From: Anisodus tanguticus
Lineage: Eukaryota > Streptophyta > Magnoliopsida > Solanales > Solanaceae
Assembly (NCBI GenBank): GCA_034509755.1
Contig: CM067557.1
Location: forward strand, 41,350,001 to 41,414,000
DNA: 64,000 nucleotides
Reading direction: 5' to 3'
The position numbers and the translations under genes were made by a program. A model generated the notes under the pieces. The model was not told the DNA's origin. It worked only from the letters and a program-made list of their open reading frames with translations, and ran no database searches. The stretch's first letter is position 1, and each line of letters opens with the position of its first letter. Positions 11,501 to 26,500 of this stretch are shown one piece after another.

Positions 11501-14500
11501 TCCCCAGTCCCCACGTGGGTATGTTGTTGTTGTTGTTGCATATACTGTGGTTGCAATGTTACAGCTGAATGGATATAGATGATTCATACCGCTGACCACA
11601 ACTAACTTGGAATTGAGCGGAGTTTGATTGAATAAGTGAAGTTAGAGACGTTATTTATTGTCATACCAATGGTGTATCTACCTTTGTTTCAATCTATTAA
11701 TGTACGAGACAAAAACCAGCAAAATCAGAAATAGCCAATCAGTCACACGGATTATCTCATCCAAAAAACTGCATAACTAAATTATGATGTTTTGTTTCAA
11801 TATTGGTAATCAAATCATTAAATCTTATCAGACCATCTCATTTTTTGGAGTTTGATTTATTTCTTGTCAAAAGCAGTTCACAAAGAAAACCATGTGGACC
11901 ATAAGCCCTCCCTTCAAATGGTGAAAAATCTTCAGATTAATAAAGTATGCAAGAAGTAAAAAGAAATGGCAGTTTATTAGAAAAGGAATTTTGTATATTT
12001 CTTGACACTATCTTGGTTTAATAATAATAAATGAAGTTTAATTTATTCGAAAAAAGACGGTCAAGCAGCTTAGCATAAAAATCAGACACCGAGATAAGAT
12101 GGAAGAGAGACATCAATTACATGTTTTGCTGTCCAGCCTGGGACAAACATATGGTGGACCTTTACCTATTTCTTGCAATAAACATGTGGAAATTATATTT
12201 GGACCCATTGAATTAGACAATTGCAACTTCTCCAAATTCCTGAATGAGGCTTCCTAAACTATTTTAAGCTTGCTGTTAATAGACTGGGAAACTTATCCCG
12301 CCAAAGAAAATCATAAAAAAAGAAAGAAAGAATGAAGCTTCGTAAACTAAAAATTGCAAACAGAAGGTTTTTGAGCTTTCAACACTGTCTAAGTAATTGC
12401 TTTAGCCTGTGAAACTTGTATTGGATTAGTGATCTACAAGTTCGCTAGAAAGTTTTTGATTGTGAGATTCGGGGACGGAATGGCCAGGGACCCTGGTTTG
12501 CTTCATCCTGGCATGGATTTGATTTTTTTTTTTTTTTGCAGAGACGCAGCACCAGTTTAACCAAAGAGAGAGTGATTGGGGCTTCACATCATTCATGCTT
12601 CTAAGTGATCTTTATGACCCCAATAAGGGGTATCTTGTAAATGATAAAGTTGTTATTGAAGCTGATGTTGCTGTACGGAAGGTCATTGATTACTGGACAT
12701 ATGACTCGAAGAAAGAGACGGGATATGTTGGGCTTAAGAATCAGGGAGCTACTTGTTACATGAACTCTCTCCTACAAACCTTGTACCATATCCCTTACTT
12801 TAGAAAGGTTAGCATATGTTCTAAGTTTTATGATGCAAGTTTTTAGTAAAAAAAGGCAGCCCGGTGCACTAAGCTCCCGCTATGCGCGAGGTCCGGGGAA
12901 GGGCCGGACCACAAGGGTCTGTTGTACGCAGCTTTACCTTGCATTTCTGCCGGAGGCTGTTTCCACGGCTTGAACCCATGACCTCCCGGTCACATGACAA
13001 CAACTTTACCAGTTACTCCAAGGCTTTAGTAAGTATATCTTTAGTATTGGTTCTAGAATGTGATATCTTCATTTTTGGTTTCGGTCCCCCCAGGCTGTGT
13101 ATCATATGCCAACCACAGAGAATGACATGCCATCGGGGAGCATTCCATTGGCTCTGCAAAGTTTATTTTATAAGCTCCAATATAGTGATACCAGTGTGGC
13201 GACAAAAGAATTGACAAAATCTTTTGGATGGGACACTTATGATTCATTCATGCAGCATGATGTGCAAGAACTAAACAGAGTGTTGTGTGAAAAGCTTGAA
13301 GACAAGATGAAGGTATGTTTATAAAATGACTAATTGCAAATTCTGAAGATCTTATTGGATCTTCTAATGATTGCTTTTTTGATGAAGATCTTCTAATGAT
13401 TGCTTTTGTCCAGGGTACGGTTGTGGAAGGGACAATTCAGAAGTTATTTGAAGGGCACCATATGAATTACATAGAATGTATTAATGTGGACTTCAAATCA
13501 ACGAGAAAAGAGTCATTTTATGGTATCTAGTTATCCTCAGTTTTGCCCCTTGGATCCTTAATGCCTGTTCATGGACTTATTTTTTGTATAAATTTCTGCA
13601 GATCTTCAGCTCGATGTCAAAGGCTGTCGCGATGTTTATGCCTCTTTTGACAAATATGTAGAAGTCGAACGTCTAGAAGGCGATAATAAGTACCATGCTG
13701 AAGAAAATGGTTTGCAGGTTCAGTACTTCGTCAATTAACAATAAATTGATGGGCCTTTGTTGCGGTGGCATGTTCTCATTTATAACAGTAAAGAATAAAA
13801 TCAATCAATCATTTTTATGGTCCTTATAGAAATTGAGAAGGACCTGCTTATGATGATAATTTGTAATGGTCCCACAAAACAATGGAAATTAGAATCTTAG
13901 TGTGAATCCAAATAGATCAGATTCTGAGCTTGTTATTCACTAGTAGCTCCATAAAATATTAAACCATCTATATTCATGTGAAAATGCAACAAGAATATCA
14001 ATCGTCTTGACTGAATAGACATAATTTGGAGCCTAATTCTTTCTTCTGTTTTTTGTTTCCCATCTTTTTGGGGGCGGAGGGTGTTGGTAGTTCCCCTAAT
14101 GTAAATTAAAAAATCTGAATGGATGAGGGTTAGTGTGTTTAAAACTAAGGGAGACATCTTATTTGATGGAACAATGAAGTAATACTAATGGGAGCATGAA
14201 ACATCTTATCTGTAATTGTTTTGTGGGGGTGGGACTAGGTTGGTGCTAAGCCATTATGCAGGAAGCCAGAGGACACATGAAATGCCCTTCCAGCATGTTG
14301 AATTTTAAAGATACTTAACTCATAAAGCTAAAAAGTAGAGAATGTCACAAAGGACTTCCTTAGGCCAGCAACTGCTTGTTGCCTTTTTTTTCTCTTCTTT
14401 CGTTATGAAATTGAATTGCTGACCATCTCAAAAAAAGAAAATTCATCTTTAAAAAAATGAATTTGGATTGCCGTGTTGATTTCAGGATGCAAAAAAGGGT

Positions 14501-17500
14501 GTACTATTTATTGACTTTCCTCCAGTTCTCCAGCTTCAGTTAAAAAGGTTTGAATATGATTTCATGCGAGATACTATGGTTAAGGTTAGTACAAGTTTCT
14601 TCTTTCTCAGCTTGCTATATGATTGATTTGCAGTATTAGATTTTGTGTTGTTGCAAGTTCCCTTTCTAAAATGGCATTATTTCCTATATTTTGTTCAAGC
14701 ATTTACCTTTGGCAAAAGAACTAGAGTATACCTTTTGGCACTGCTGGTTCACATTGCTTTTGCGTTGTTTCATGGCCTTCCTAGAGTGAGTGTTGTTCCC
14801 TGTTTGCGAGTCCAAACATTTATGTTCAACAAAAAGAAGTATACTACTTCGATATTCACTAACTTGTCCGAAATTATGGGGCAAATAAAAGAAAGTTGAA
14901 AGTGAACCTGTTAACATGAACTAGATATAAAGGAAAAAACCAAGGTGGGAAAATTGTGGTCATGATTTTCTAGAAGTGTAAAACCATATAGTATTTCCTT
15001 TAAGAAGGTGCTATTTGGTAGTTGGAATATTTTCTATCAAAGGCTTTCCAACTTTTTATTTGTCGAATTGTGGCACAATTTGTCCCTTTTAATATAAACT
15101 TTTTCATCAATGAAAGGAAGCCAAAGGACATGATTTATTCTTCATGGTGACTCATGTGCATCTATTTGATAAAAGGTCGAATTGTCTGTTACTGACTATT
15201 AACTTTATTACCGACCAACAACCATCATGAACCCCAAATCTTCTGTCCTGCTACTATCAGTTGCTGCCAATGTATGTCTATTTAAATTTTAAACATCAGA
15301 AAATTATTAACTGTAGTTTTAATTGTTAAAGCACTCTCTACCATGAAATATTTTCCTTGAAATGTAGTTTAAATGGTCTTCTAATGTATTATTGATAGTA
15401 TTTAATCCCATATTGTAGTGTCCAAGTTCTCAATTTTGACAATCTTTGCTCCTACGTTGCAGATAAATGACCGCTATGAGTTTCCTCTAGAGCTTGACCT
15501 TGATAGGGAGAACGGAAAATATTTGTCTCCTGATGCAGATAGGAGTGTCCGGAATCTCTACACACTTCATAGGTAAATTTAACTCTCTTTTCTATGTGTA
15601 TGTGCGGATAGACACACTAGCACACAATCTCGAAGGCTCTTTTTGTTTGGACTTCTTTGTCTACTCAGTTTGGTATGAAAAATATTGTCTTTTTCTTTGA
15701 TAAGCAAAGTTATAGAATTCACATTAAATCAAAAGCTAAGTTGGTGCTATGTAAGCTTTTCAATCGCATCTCTGAGACACATAGGACAGATTGTCGCATC
15801 AATCTGATTAATCAGCATCCTTTTAATACTTAGTCGAAAATATAACAATTTGTCAAACATCTGTGCTTTAAGCTATACACTGTTCTTACCTCCGTCAAAA
15901 TATCTCCTTTTTTTTATAACCAAGAAATTTCCGAGGATCAAGCCGAGGGTCTCTCGAAAACAGCCTCTCTACCCCCACAAGGTGGGGGTAATGCCTGCGT
16001 ACATCTTACACCTCCCAGACCCCACCTGTGGGATTATACGTTGTTGAAAGAAATTTCCGAGGATCAGTGGTATACGGTTCGAAACTTGGTGGATAACGGG
16101 CTCGCCCTCTCCCCTTCTCCACTTAAATACCAAGCTTTTATCTGCAACAGGATTCGAATCAACAGCATGCACCTAATCCACAGATTATAAGCGGGTTCTT
16201 ACCACTAGACAAATCCCTGGGGTGCATAAATGTGTCCTATTTCTTTCTGTTTATGTATGCCATATAGTGCATAGATGAGCTGTATCCCAAAATTTCCTTC
16301 TTTACGGATTTTCAGCCTCTCAACGGGGATAGTCATTTACTATTTATCTCGGTCTTAATCATTCTTTTCGAAAAAGAACTAGAAATACATTTCACATCTC
16401 TTTTTTCTACCTCTCAATGCACAAGGTCATTCACCAACTTTTTTCATGCTTAAAGCATTTATTACTTACCTCAATCCCATTACTTGACATAAGCAAGGTG
16501 TAGAGCGCTTTACTATGAAGCGCATTTTCCCCTACTTTGTATTCTGGTCCAAAATACCTATGTAACATGGAGCAAAGGTGACTTACAAATACTAATTCCC
16601 AGTCCTCAAAACCCCAACTATGCCTTCGCTATGGTTGTCCCATTATCTAGTTGGCTAGGACTATGGTGCGGAGTCTTCGGAGTAGCTCAACTATGCTTTA
16701 TACACAAACATCTATTTTTGTGTTTTGTTGCTTTTTATAAACCATACGTACCACCCAAAACCTGTTTGTAGTTGCTAAGATTCATATTTTATTTTGTCTT
16801 TTAGTTTAGTCTTATACACACTCTTCCACTTCTTTTCCCATTGAAGTTGCTTGCTTTCATTCTCTGCGTGCTGTTGGTTAGCTCGTGTAGAGCTCAGCAG
16901 TTCTAATTTCAAAATTATATTGGATAGATTGAAACAATGAATCAATAGACTGTCATTGAATCTGATAAGATTAGCCTTTTAGGGCATTGTTCATGTTCTG
17001 ATATGTTGGGACATAGGGTTATGAGATTCCTAATAAACCAAAACTGTTCCCTTTTGTTTGTTAGTGGTATGATAGTTTCAAGCCATTGGCTTACCTAGAT
17101 GTGTGGCATTGTCTTTTATCATTATACTAAGAGTATCACCTTGCTTTTCTTAATGGCAGTGTGTTGGTTCATAGCGGTGGTGTGCATGGTGGACATTATT
17201 ATGCTTTCATCAGGCCAACACTGTCAGATCAATGGTATGCACTCTCTGTAAAACATTTCCTGTAGGATCACAGAGCAGTAGGGAAAAATTCTGCATCCTA
17301 TCGTACTGTCATATAGATAAAAGTTAATTGATGTGACGATGTAATTTGAGCTCTGGTTGAATGTGATTATTTGGTTCTATGTTAGGTATAAGTTTGATGA
17401 TGAACGGGTGACAAAAGAAGACACTAAGAGGGCTCTAGAGGAACAATATGGTGGAGAGGAGGAGGTATATGTCTCTAACAGTATATCTTGTGTCTTGATG

Positions 17501-20500
17501 TGTCATGCTTTGATTCTGACTTGCTTTTGCTTTTACAGTTGCCACAAACAAATCCTGGCTTCAATAACACTCCCTTTAAGTTTACAAAATACTCCAATGC
17601 TTACATGCTTGTTTATATACGTGAGAGTGACAAGGATAAAATAGTCTGTGATGTCGGTGAGAAGGACATTGCGGAACACCTAAGGGTATGTTTTCAAAAA
17701 AAAATCCACGCAAGAAATAGATTCTTTGCACCTGTTATTCAGTTCGCCGTGATAAAGTTTTTTGTTTCATTTTAGATAAGGTTGAAGAAAGAACAAGAAG
17801 AGAAGGAGGACAAGAGAAGATACAAAGCACAAGCCCACCTTTACACAATCATCAAGGTCATTTTCAAATGGTTAAGTGCCCGATATCAAGTTTCTCTCCT
17901 TGAATATGCTGTGTTAATCTACTCCTGTATGTAGGTTGCACGTGATGAGGATCTTAGAGAACAGATTGGTAAGGAGATATATTTTGATCTTGTTGATCAT
18001 GACAAAGTTCGTAGCTTTCGAATCCAGAAACAGATGCCTTTTAACCTTTTCAAGGTACTATTTACTTTCTATAATTGTTGTTGCTTAGTTTGGACTCAAG
18101 TAGTACATCCAGTGATTGAATTGAATTTAACCCTTATGTCATTCCCGACTTAAATGTGTCTATAAGTAAATGATCTTCTCACTTGTAAAAAGTACGAGAA
18201 TACATTTAATCTTCTCACTTGTTAGCATTAGTTAGTAAAAGACTTGCGTAGACTCATTTGGAGGAGGGAATCAAAGGAGAAGGAGAGAGAGAGAGACCTA
18301 TTTTTAATGGATATGCATCAAAATAGCAGGTAGTACTAGTCCTTGTGCGTGAAAGGGAGTAGCCGCGTTCAATGAAGTTAATCAATCACCCCTGGGCTCA
18401 AATCCTAGTAGATGGAGGATATGCACTGTCAAGGTAGCACACATGTTATGGAGGATAGCTTTAAATCCATTTAGCATCCAGTCGAAAATGCCGGCTACTG
18501 TCAATGAGCTACTAGTCTGTTGGGCATTCGAAAGAAAACAAAGGAGAAGCAGAGCATCCGTTTGGTTCTCGTGGACGATTTGGAGATAAAGAGAACTTCT
18601 GAAGTGGCTGAAAAGTCTTTTGTACAAATTACAGGATCTTGTTTACCGTACATTTAAAGCACCTATGAGATTCTGGTTAGTATGGACAGTTGGGGTTCTC
18701 TATTCTTTTGTATACAGGGGCTTTTCAATGAATCAATGAGCAAGGGATGAAAAGGGGCTTACAAGTATGGTCCATATGCTCTCTATGTGTAAATGAATCT
18801 GAGACCATCAATCATCTTTTCATCCACTGTGGAGTCACTGACCAGTTGTGACAATTGTTTCTTAGTATGAAAGGACTTAAGTGGGTCATGCCAAAGTCCC
18901 CGAGAAACCGGTTGAAATGCTGGAACAATATGGGAGGTACAGTGAAGCAGAAGAAATGGTGGAGCTCAATCCCAACATGTGTATGGTGGTCAGTGTGGAA
19001 GGAAATGTATTTAAGATGTTCGGAAGGAGAATGTAGCCCTACACAGAAAGTTAAGATGAATTGCTTGTTGTTACTTTATTTCTGGTGTAAAGAAGAACTT
19101 CTGGAGGATGTAGAGGCTTTAGTAGCTATCATTGGATCCCTGTAAGATCTACTAGGATCTTTTTTTTTTGCTGTACCTCTCTATAATTATGGCTTCAGCA
19201 CAGCCTTTGTGATGGAAACTTTAATATACTGTTACCTTCTCAAAAAAAAAGTGAGCAAGGGATGATTGCCTTGGAGTGAGTTGAGAACCATGAGGTCTCA
19301 GGTTCAAATCCCAACCTAGGCAAAAACACTAGGTGATTTCTTCCCATCTGGCCTAGCCTTGTTGGACAGAGTTACCTGATACATGTTGCTGATGGAAGGT
19401 GGCAGTTATTCCATGGAATTAGTCGAGGTGCGTGCAAGCTGGCCCGGACACCACGTATATTAAAGAGAAGGGATGATTGCCAAAAATGCAAGAGATTATG
19501 GGTCTCAGGTGCATGTCGCCCAATACTTTTAGATCTCTCAGATGCTTGATTTTAGTTCCTTTTGACTGCTTCAAGAGTCTCTCGTTTCGATGACGATTCC
19601 TCTTCCCTTTTCTCTTCTTTTTTCGGCATACACCACTTCCCAACAAATTTAATTGCCATGTGGATTCTTTGTTTCTATCATTTAATTCCTTGTTAATAAT
19701 CTTTCTTCGAAAAACAAGGATGTAAATGTGATCTGTGGAATTGAATCAGGAAGCGGAGTTGTATTTGTTAAGGATGACCTTCCTTCTGGTGTATACAATC
19801 AATGAGTTACTTATTTCTATATGTGGTGTTTGTACGTATCTTTGGTATGTTTAAGTGGTCTTCCAGTTTCTTGGATACTCTCGTCTTGTGTTTGACCAAA
19901 CTATCCGTTGCTACAGGAGGAGGTTGCAAAAGAATTGGGTATCCCAGTTCAATTCCAGCGCTTCTGGATTTGGGCAAAGCGGCAAAATCACACTTACCGG
20001 CCCAATCGCCCATTAACTCCGCAGGAGGAACTACAAACAGTGAGTCCTTATATCTCCTCGTTCCCATTCTGAGTCTTTTTGGTATTTGTTATGATAGTAT
20101 TTCCATGTTTTGGGAAATAATACTTGTCATAGTTTCATCACGTTTTTGCATTAATAATGATTGCTTTTTCTGAGTCTGTTGGATTCATTCTCTGCTGTTG
20201 AAGGCACGGGGAATCTGTTTTCCTTGTAAACTTTACTTCATCTAGCTAGGTTTGTTCTTTTGTAGAATCAGTGTGCACCATAAGGAGGAGATAATTTGTT
20301 GAGGTCTTGTGTAACGTTCTTTGGAAAAGATTGGTAATTAGATTTAATTTGAGGATATTCTAATATCACTTCTTAGGTGTGTAGCATTTATCTTGACTTT
20401 GAACCTTCAAACTTTCTGGAAAATTGGTCTGTTAAAAAGAATATAGCAATGGTTCCTAGAAAAGAAAAGTTTCTGACCTTGTGGTTGATGAGAAATAAAT

Positions 20501-23500
20501 CTAGTGTACCAAGAAAAAACAAACTTGATTGTCATAGTTAATTAGGAGTGATGATTACTTAAAACGTATGCTTCTTTCTTGGTAATCCCTCTCCTCTCTG
20601 TAATGAAGTCAGGGAGTATAGTGGGTTGACTGAATCAAATAAGCAAAGATTTAACACTGGTGATTATATCTCTGTTCATAGTAAGAAAAACTCGCGAGTC
20701 CTTCTCAGTGAGAACTCCACTACCATTCTCATTGTATTTAAAAGTTATCACAGAAGGAGAACATTTTCAACCCAATGTCGGAAAATCAAAATGGTGGAGG
20801 ATTCGTAAGACAACTTATTTTTTTTTAAATAATAATAATGGCGGTACCCTGACCAACACCTTGACTATTCCATCGGTCTGCTCCCTTCGACCAGCACAAG
20901 TACCGGGTAACTTTGCGAACCAAATTTTAGGCAGATGTCACTTAGTGTTCTTTTTGGATTTGAACTCTAGTCTCCAAGGTTTGCATCTATTTAATTGACC
21001 ACTAGGCCATAACCTTTGGTTCTTAGGCAACTTGGTTTTTTCATTCACTTTTCTCCAAATTTCATCCATTTCATTCTGGCTACAGATGGTGGATTATCCG
21101 GAGAGAAAGGAACCGAAGATGCTTTGAAGGCAAAAACAACTCAGTCCAAAAGATGAAACTTTGTTGTATTTTGCTTTTTCATTTTTGGTGTAAACAAGAG
21201 TACATAGAAGACATTGAGTCTGTACTAAAAGTCCTAGAGTCTCTATAGATCACTAGATATAGTCTAGTCTAAATTTTATGCTACATACTCCCTGTAAATT
21301 TGGCCTAACAACCTTCTTGTGATTTAATACAAGCTTGTTACCATGGTACTTGCTGCCTAGGGGAGACAAAAGCCCTAGGTGATTTCTTCTTATCTGTCCT
21401 AGCCTAGTGGACCGAGTTACCTGAAACTTGTTGCTGGTGGGATGTGGCAGGTATCCCGTGGAATTAGTCGAGGTGCGTGCTGCTGGACGGGACATCACGG
21501 TGATCAAAAAACGAATTACAAGCTTGTTACTATCTCAAAAAAAATAAGTAGAAATGTGCTGGAAGTGGGTGTAAATGGAGTGATACGGCTGCAGAGGCTT
21601 CTTATTAGCAAACCAAACTAGTTTTGATTAGGGGTAGTATTAGTTACTGTTTTTGTTGTATTAGTACATATTAGAAACATGAGGCCCTTGGATTAATATG
21701 TATCAACTATATTTTTTATGTAGATATACTTACCAATAGATTGGCTGCATAGGATCCTGAGCATACACTATGTTAAACAATATTTAGTTCGGGTTTTTCT
21801 GGTAAAAAAGAAGATAAGATTCCTGATTATTCAGACCTTAATTGAATCATATGTATTGGTTAGTATAATCTCGTATATTCGCCTGTTCTCCACGAGAATT
21901 CTGATTTATTGTCAAAAAGGCGAAGAAATAAATTCAGCATGCCACTATACTTGATTCAAGAACTCGAGAATGAAAAAGTGATGCCTCATTCATATTTTGG
22001 TCATCTTGGATACTTGCTTGAGTATGTGAATGAGATTTTCGGTTCTGGTGCTTAAAACAACTTAGTTTATCCTGGTATATCACCTTTTGATATCTTTAAT
22101 GTTTTAAATTGATGATTTCTAGAAGGTATTCTTGTACTTTGCATGATATTCTAGTTCATACATTCTCTTCTGCTGTCCAACAAAAACACTTGTGCTTTAT
22201 TTGCTCCTATGATTCTTTATAACAATTAATAATTAATTCTGCCCTTTTAACTTTTCTTGAACGATTTATACTGTTGTCTAAGGCAACTATCTGCAAGTGC
22301 AGGTTGGTCAGTTAAGGGAAGTTTCTAACAAGACCAACAATGCCGAGTTAAAATTATTTTTGGAAGTGGACTGTGGCCTGGTACCTTCCTTAACTATCTT
22401 ATAGATCATAAATTGCCATGAATTACTTTCCTTTGTTGACAGGTGCTTTTTTGCCTTAGATTCTACTATACCTTTTAACTCGTTTAATATTTCAGGATCT
22501 CATTCCTGGTCCTCCACCTGACAAAAGTAAAGATGATATACTCCTTTTCTTTAAGCTTTATGATCCTGAGAAAGAAGAGCTGCGGTAAATTATTTGCTCT
22601 TAAAGGAGCTCACATGGCAGATATATTTTTGTGGCAAGGTCTAACAACAAGATTTAATCCCTTTTTGTATTTCCAGTTATGTTGGTAGGCTTTTCGTGAA
22701 GAATACTAGTAAGCCAATTGAAATACTTCCAAAACTTAACGAATTGGCTGGATTTGCTCCTGACCATGAAATTGAACTTTTTGAGGTGTGTTATTGTCGC
22801 CTTCTCTCTGTTATTGATGCACTTATCGTTCTTATTGATGTCATTGATCGAGATGACATGAGAATTTGGTCATTTTTCTTTACAGGAAATAAAATTTGAA
22901 CCTTCTGTCATGTGTGAAAGACTAGACAAAAAGGCTTCATTTCGATTTAGCCAGGTTTTTGTCCTTTCTGTTTTGCCTGCTCGATTGCTGAAAGCTTTTA
23001 TCTTCTAAGATTTAGATTTGCTTTGCTGACTTATTTCTTACAGATCGAAGATGGGGATATTATATGCTTTCAGAAGAAAGCTTCTCCTGAAGTTGAAGAA
23101 CAAGTCCGATTTCCAGATGTTCCTTCATATCTGGAGTATGTAAAAAACCGGCAGGTGAATCCCGATAGAGCTCCAGTTTTTGCAAGGCTCTTGATTCTCT
23201 TTTTTGATGTTATCTCTTATCCTTTATTTTTTCGGGCTTATGGTCATCTATGGGGGTGCAAGGGAAATAACTTCGAAACTGCCTTTTGTCTTTGCCTTGA
23301 CGAGTTGCATCATCGTTGTTACTGTATCTGCAACATCTTTTTCACCTCTTCTCCTTTAATATGTGTTATGCTTGTGCACACCATACTACTGGCTCTTTAT
23401 TTTTTTATTTTCTCCATTTGGTTCCTCATATCTGAGTTTATTATTTACAGATTGTACATTTCAGAGCGCTGGAGAAACCGAAGGAGGATGATTTCTGTCT

Positions 23501-26500
23501 GGAGTTGTGAGTTTATTTGGTACCTTTATCATTCACTTTAGTGCAGAACATTTGCTCCTGATACATCTGTGACCATCTTTTGTTGGTAAAATTACAGAGC
23601 AAAAAGTGATACATATGATGAAGTAGTGGAGAGAGTGGCGCAGCGGCTTGGTGTGGATGATCCCTCCAAAATTAGGCTTACTTCTCACAACTGCTACTCG
23701 CAGCAACCCAAGCCCAACCCCATCAAATATCGGTCTGTGGATCATTTGGTAGACATGCTTATCCATTACAATCAGGTTTGTTAACATGAATTGACTTTAT
23801 CTTGAAAGCACATGGTGACTTTTAATGCTTTATTCATCATAACAGTAGCATAGTATTTTGGTAGGATGTGATGTGTCTGGGCTAACCACGTCTCGTTTTT
23901 TTCTTTATTTTTTGGTGGTGGTAGATCTCCGATATTCTGTATTATGAAGTTCTGGACATACCTCTGCCAGAATTACAATGTCTGAAGACGCTCAAAGTTG
24001 CCTTCCATCATTCTACGAAGGATGAGGTTTGTCTAAAATGGCAAAAACATTTTTATCCCATCAAATTATTCCCTTCCTCATTACATTCTTTTCATCGCTT
24101 TCAGATTGAAATTCTGAATGTAAGATTGCCTAAGCAGAGTACCGTGGGTGATGTTCTTAAAGAAATCAAATCAAAGGTATGGATAGGTGTTTACAGCTTC
24201 AATTGCAGTATTGAGTCTCTGAAAGGATGAAAGTAATTTCCCCACCCGTCAGAAAAAAATAAGCAGTTTTCTCGTGTGGTATATTCCTGATGTCTAGAAG
24301 ATTATATGTTCTTTTTGTTGATTTATGCATCATTACTGTAAATGTCCTTTGATGGATTCAGGTTCTGTGGATAACATATAGGGAAAGGGTACAATCTTGT
24401 CTAACTAGTATTATTTACCTTAATAATCGAAGAGTTGGTATTTACATTCTTTGCCTACACTATGCCAGTGTGTGCTGTTGTGCTACTTCGGATAATACCT
24501 TTTTACCCCCAATCTGATATTTCATATCTTGCTTCTCAAGTGTTAAATGGGCCATTTTTTCAGGGCGAGATTATCTTTTGACATGAGAAGTACAAGTTAG
24601 CAGATTTTGCTTTTCAATATCTGAACATACTTGAATATATAAAAATCACTAGTTGACATCGGGAGTTGGCTTGTGAACTTTTTTGACTTAGGAAATGGCA
24701 ATCTTCCTTTTTTTTTTTGGTGTGGGGAGTACTCTCTTTCCTATCCGATTATCTTATTTAAAACCATTAATAAGGGATGAAACGAATGCGCACCCTACTG
24801 TAATATATGTTTCTTGTTGGTGTATATGTTATGTAAGAAATCATTCTATATGCGTTTTTAAGGACATTTGCCTCCCCATCTTCTGCATCCTGCTTCCTAT
24901 CTACAAAAGAAAAAGGAAAAAAAATGACGTGGAGTTCTGGTAATATGAGTTTTGGATCTGTCATGCATATTATGGACCAATATCATTTCTCTATTATTTT
25001 CTGTTCAATGGTGGCTTCCATTTATGGTATGAGAATATAACTACTGGCATATGGTGTGCTGCAACAGGTAGAGTTGTCCCATCCAAATGCAGAGCTTAGG
25101 TTACTGGAGGTGTTCTATCACAAGATTTATAAGGTGAGGAGTCGTAATATAAGTATAATACTTTTGTCCTTTATTGGAATCTGTAAATATGGCTTCTAGA
25201 ACAGCCTTTGGGCTCTTGATTAATACGATAGTTAGCTTTCTCAAAAAAATACTTGTCCTTTGTTATATTTGTGCTGACATTTTAGTTTTGACAGCTAAAT
25301 GACCTTTTAGGACTTGTTCTGCTAGCTTATGTGTTCTTTTTGTCTGTATCTGATTCATCCTTTCGTTGCCATTGCTAATCTGCAGATCTTTCCTCTCAAT
25401 GAAAAGATTGAGAATATAAATGACCAATATTGGACATTGCGGGCAGAGGAAGTAAGTCCTTTTGATCCTTCTACCTTCTAAAAGAACTTGCTGAGGTTTT
25501 GAAAGTTTAAGCAGAGATTTGAATACATATTCCCCCCCCCCCCCCCCCCTCTCTCTATCCCTTCCTCTTTCAAGAAGGAAAATCTAGGATCTGGGTTTTA
25601 ATTTGATTTGCTGTGTCAGCTTTATTTGTTATATGTGTCTCTGTTCCACTGACCTCTCTGCTTTAGACTGTTGATTCTGGAGAATTAACGATGTTATTCT
25701 GTGGTATATGTTAGTCTTTCCTACTTGCTTACTACTGTATTTTATTTTAATTTTTGTAGATACCGGAGGAGGAGAAAAACCTTGGTCCCCATGATCGTCT
25801 AATCCATGTTTACCATTTCACGAAAGAGACTCCACAAAATCAAATGGTATTACAAATAGGCTTGATTGATTGTTACTGATATACTGCTGCATCTGACGTT
25901 AAAATTAGTAATTGGATTGGTTTTCAACAGCAAGTGCAGAATTTTGGAGAACCTTTCTTTCTGGTCATTCATGAAGGTGAAACTTTAGGGGAAATTAAAG
26001 TGCGCATTCAAAAGAAATTGCAGGTTCCAGATGAAGAGTTTTCCAAGGTATAGTGCTTGAGCACAAAGCTTTTGCAGATGGAATATGCTTTGCATACTTT
26101 TAGCATTATGGTTTAATTAAGGCCCTATGATTGACTTGGGTGTTGACTCTGTACCTTTTTGATGGCTAGTGGAAATTTGCATTTTTATCATTGGGGCGCC
26201 CAGAATATCTTCAGGACTCAGACATTGTATCCAGCCGTTTTCAGGTAGTGTATTGATGTTATCTTGTAATTTCTTCCTCCCCTTGAAGTTCATCGTGAAC
26301 TTCCTTCTAAGTTTGTGTGTCAGCTTTAGTTGCGTCTTCTTGTTTCTGAATTCTGCCGAAGCTGAAGATGCTTGTATCCTGTTGCAGAGGAGAGATGTTT
26401 ATGGTGCTTGGGAGCAGTACCTTGGATTGGAGCATGCAGATAATACATCTAAGAGGGCTTATGTTAATCAGGTGGACTCTCTAAATTTTATGGTTTCTGC

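Noticed and set aside
12882..13214. 110-residue frame in the protease gene as an alternative exon
   Set aside because: It is the Au SINE read through into exon 6 in the wrong frame; the correct exon 6 (13094-13312) is in another frame and matches the family.
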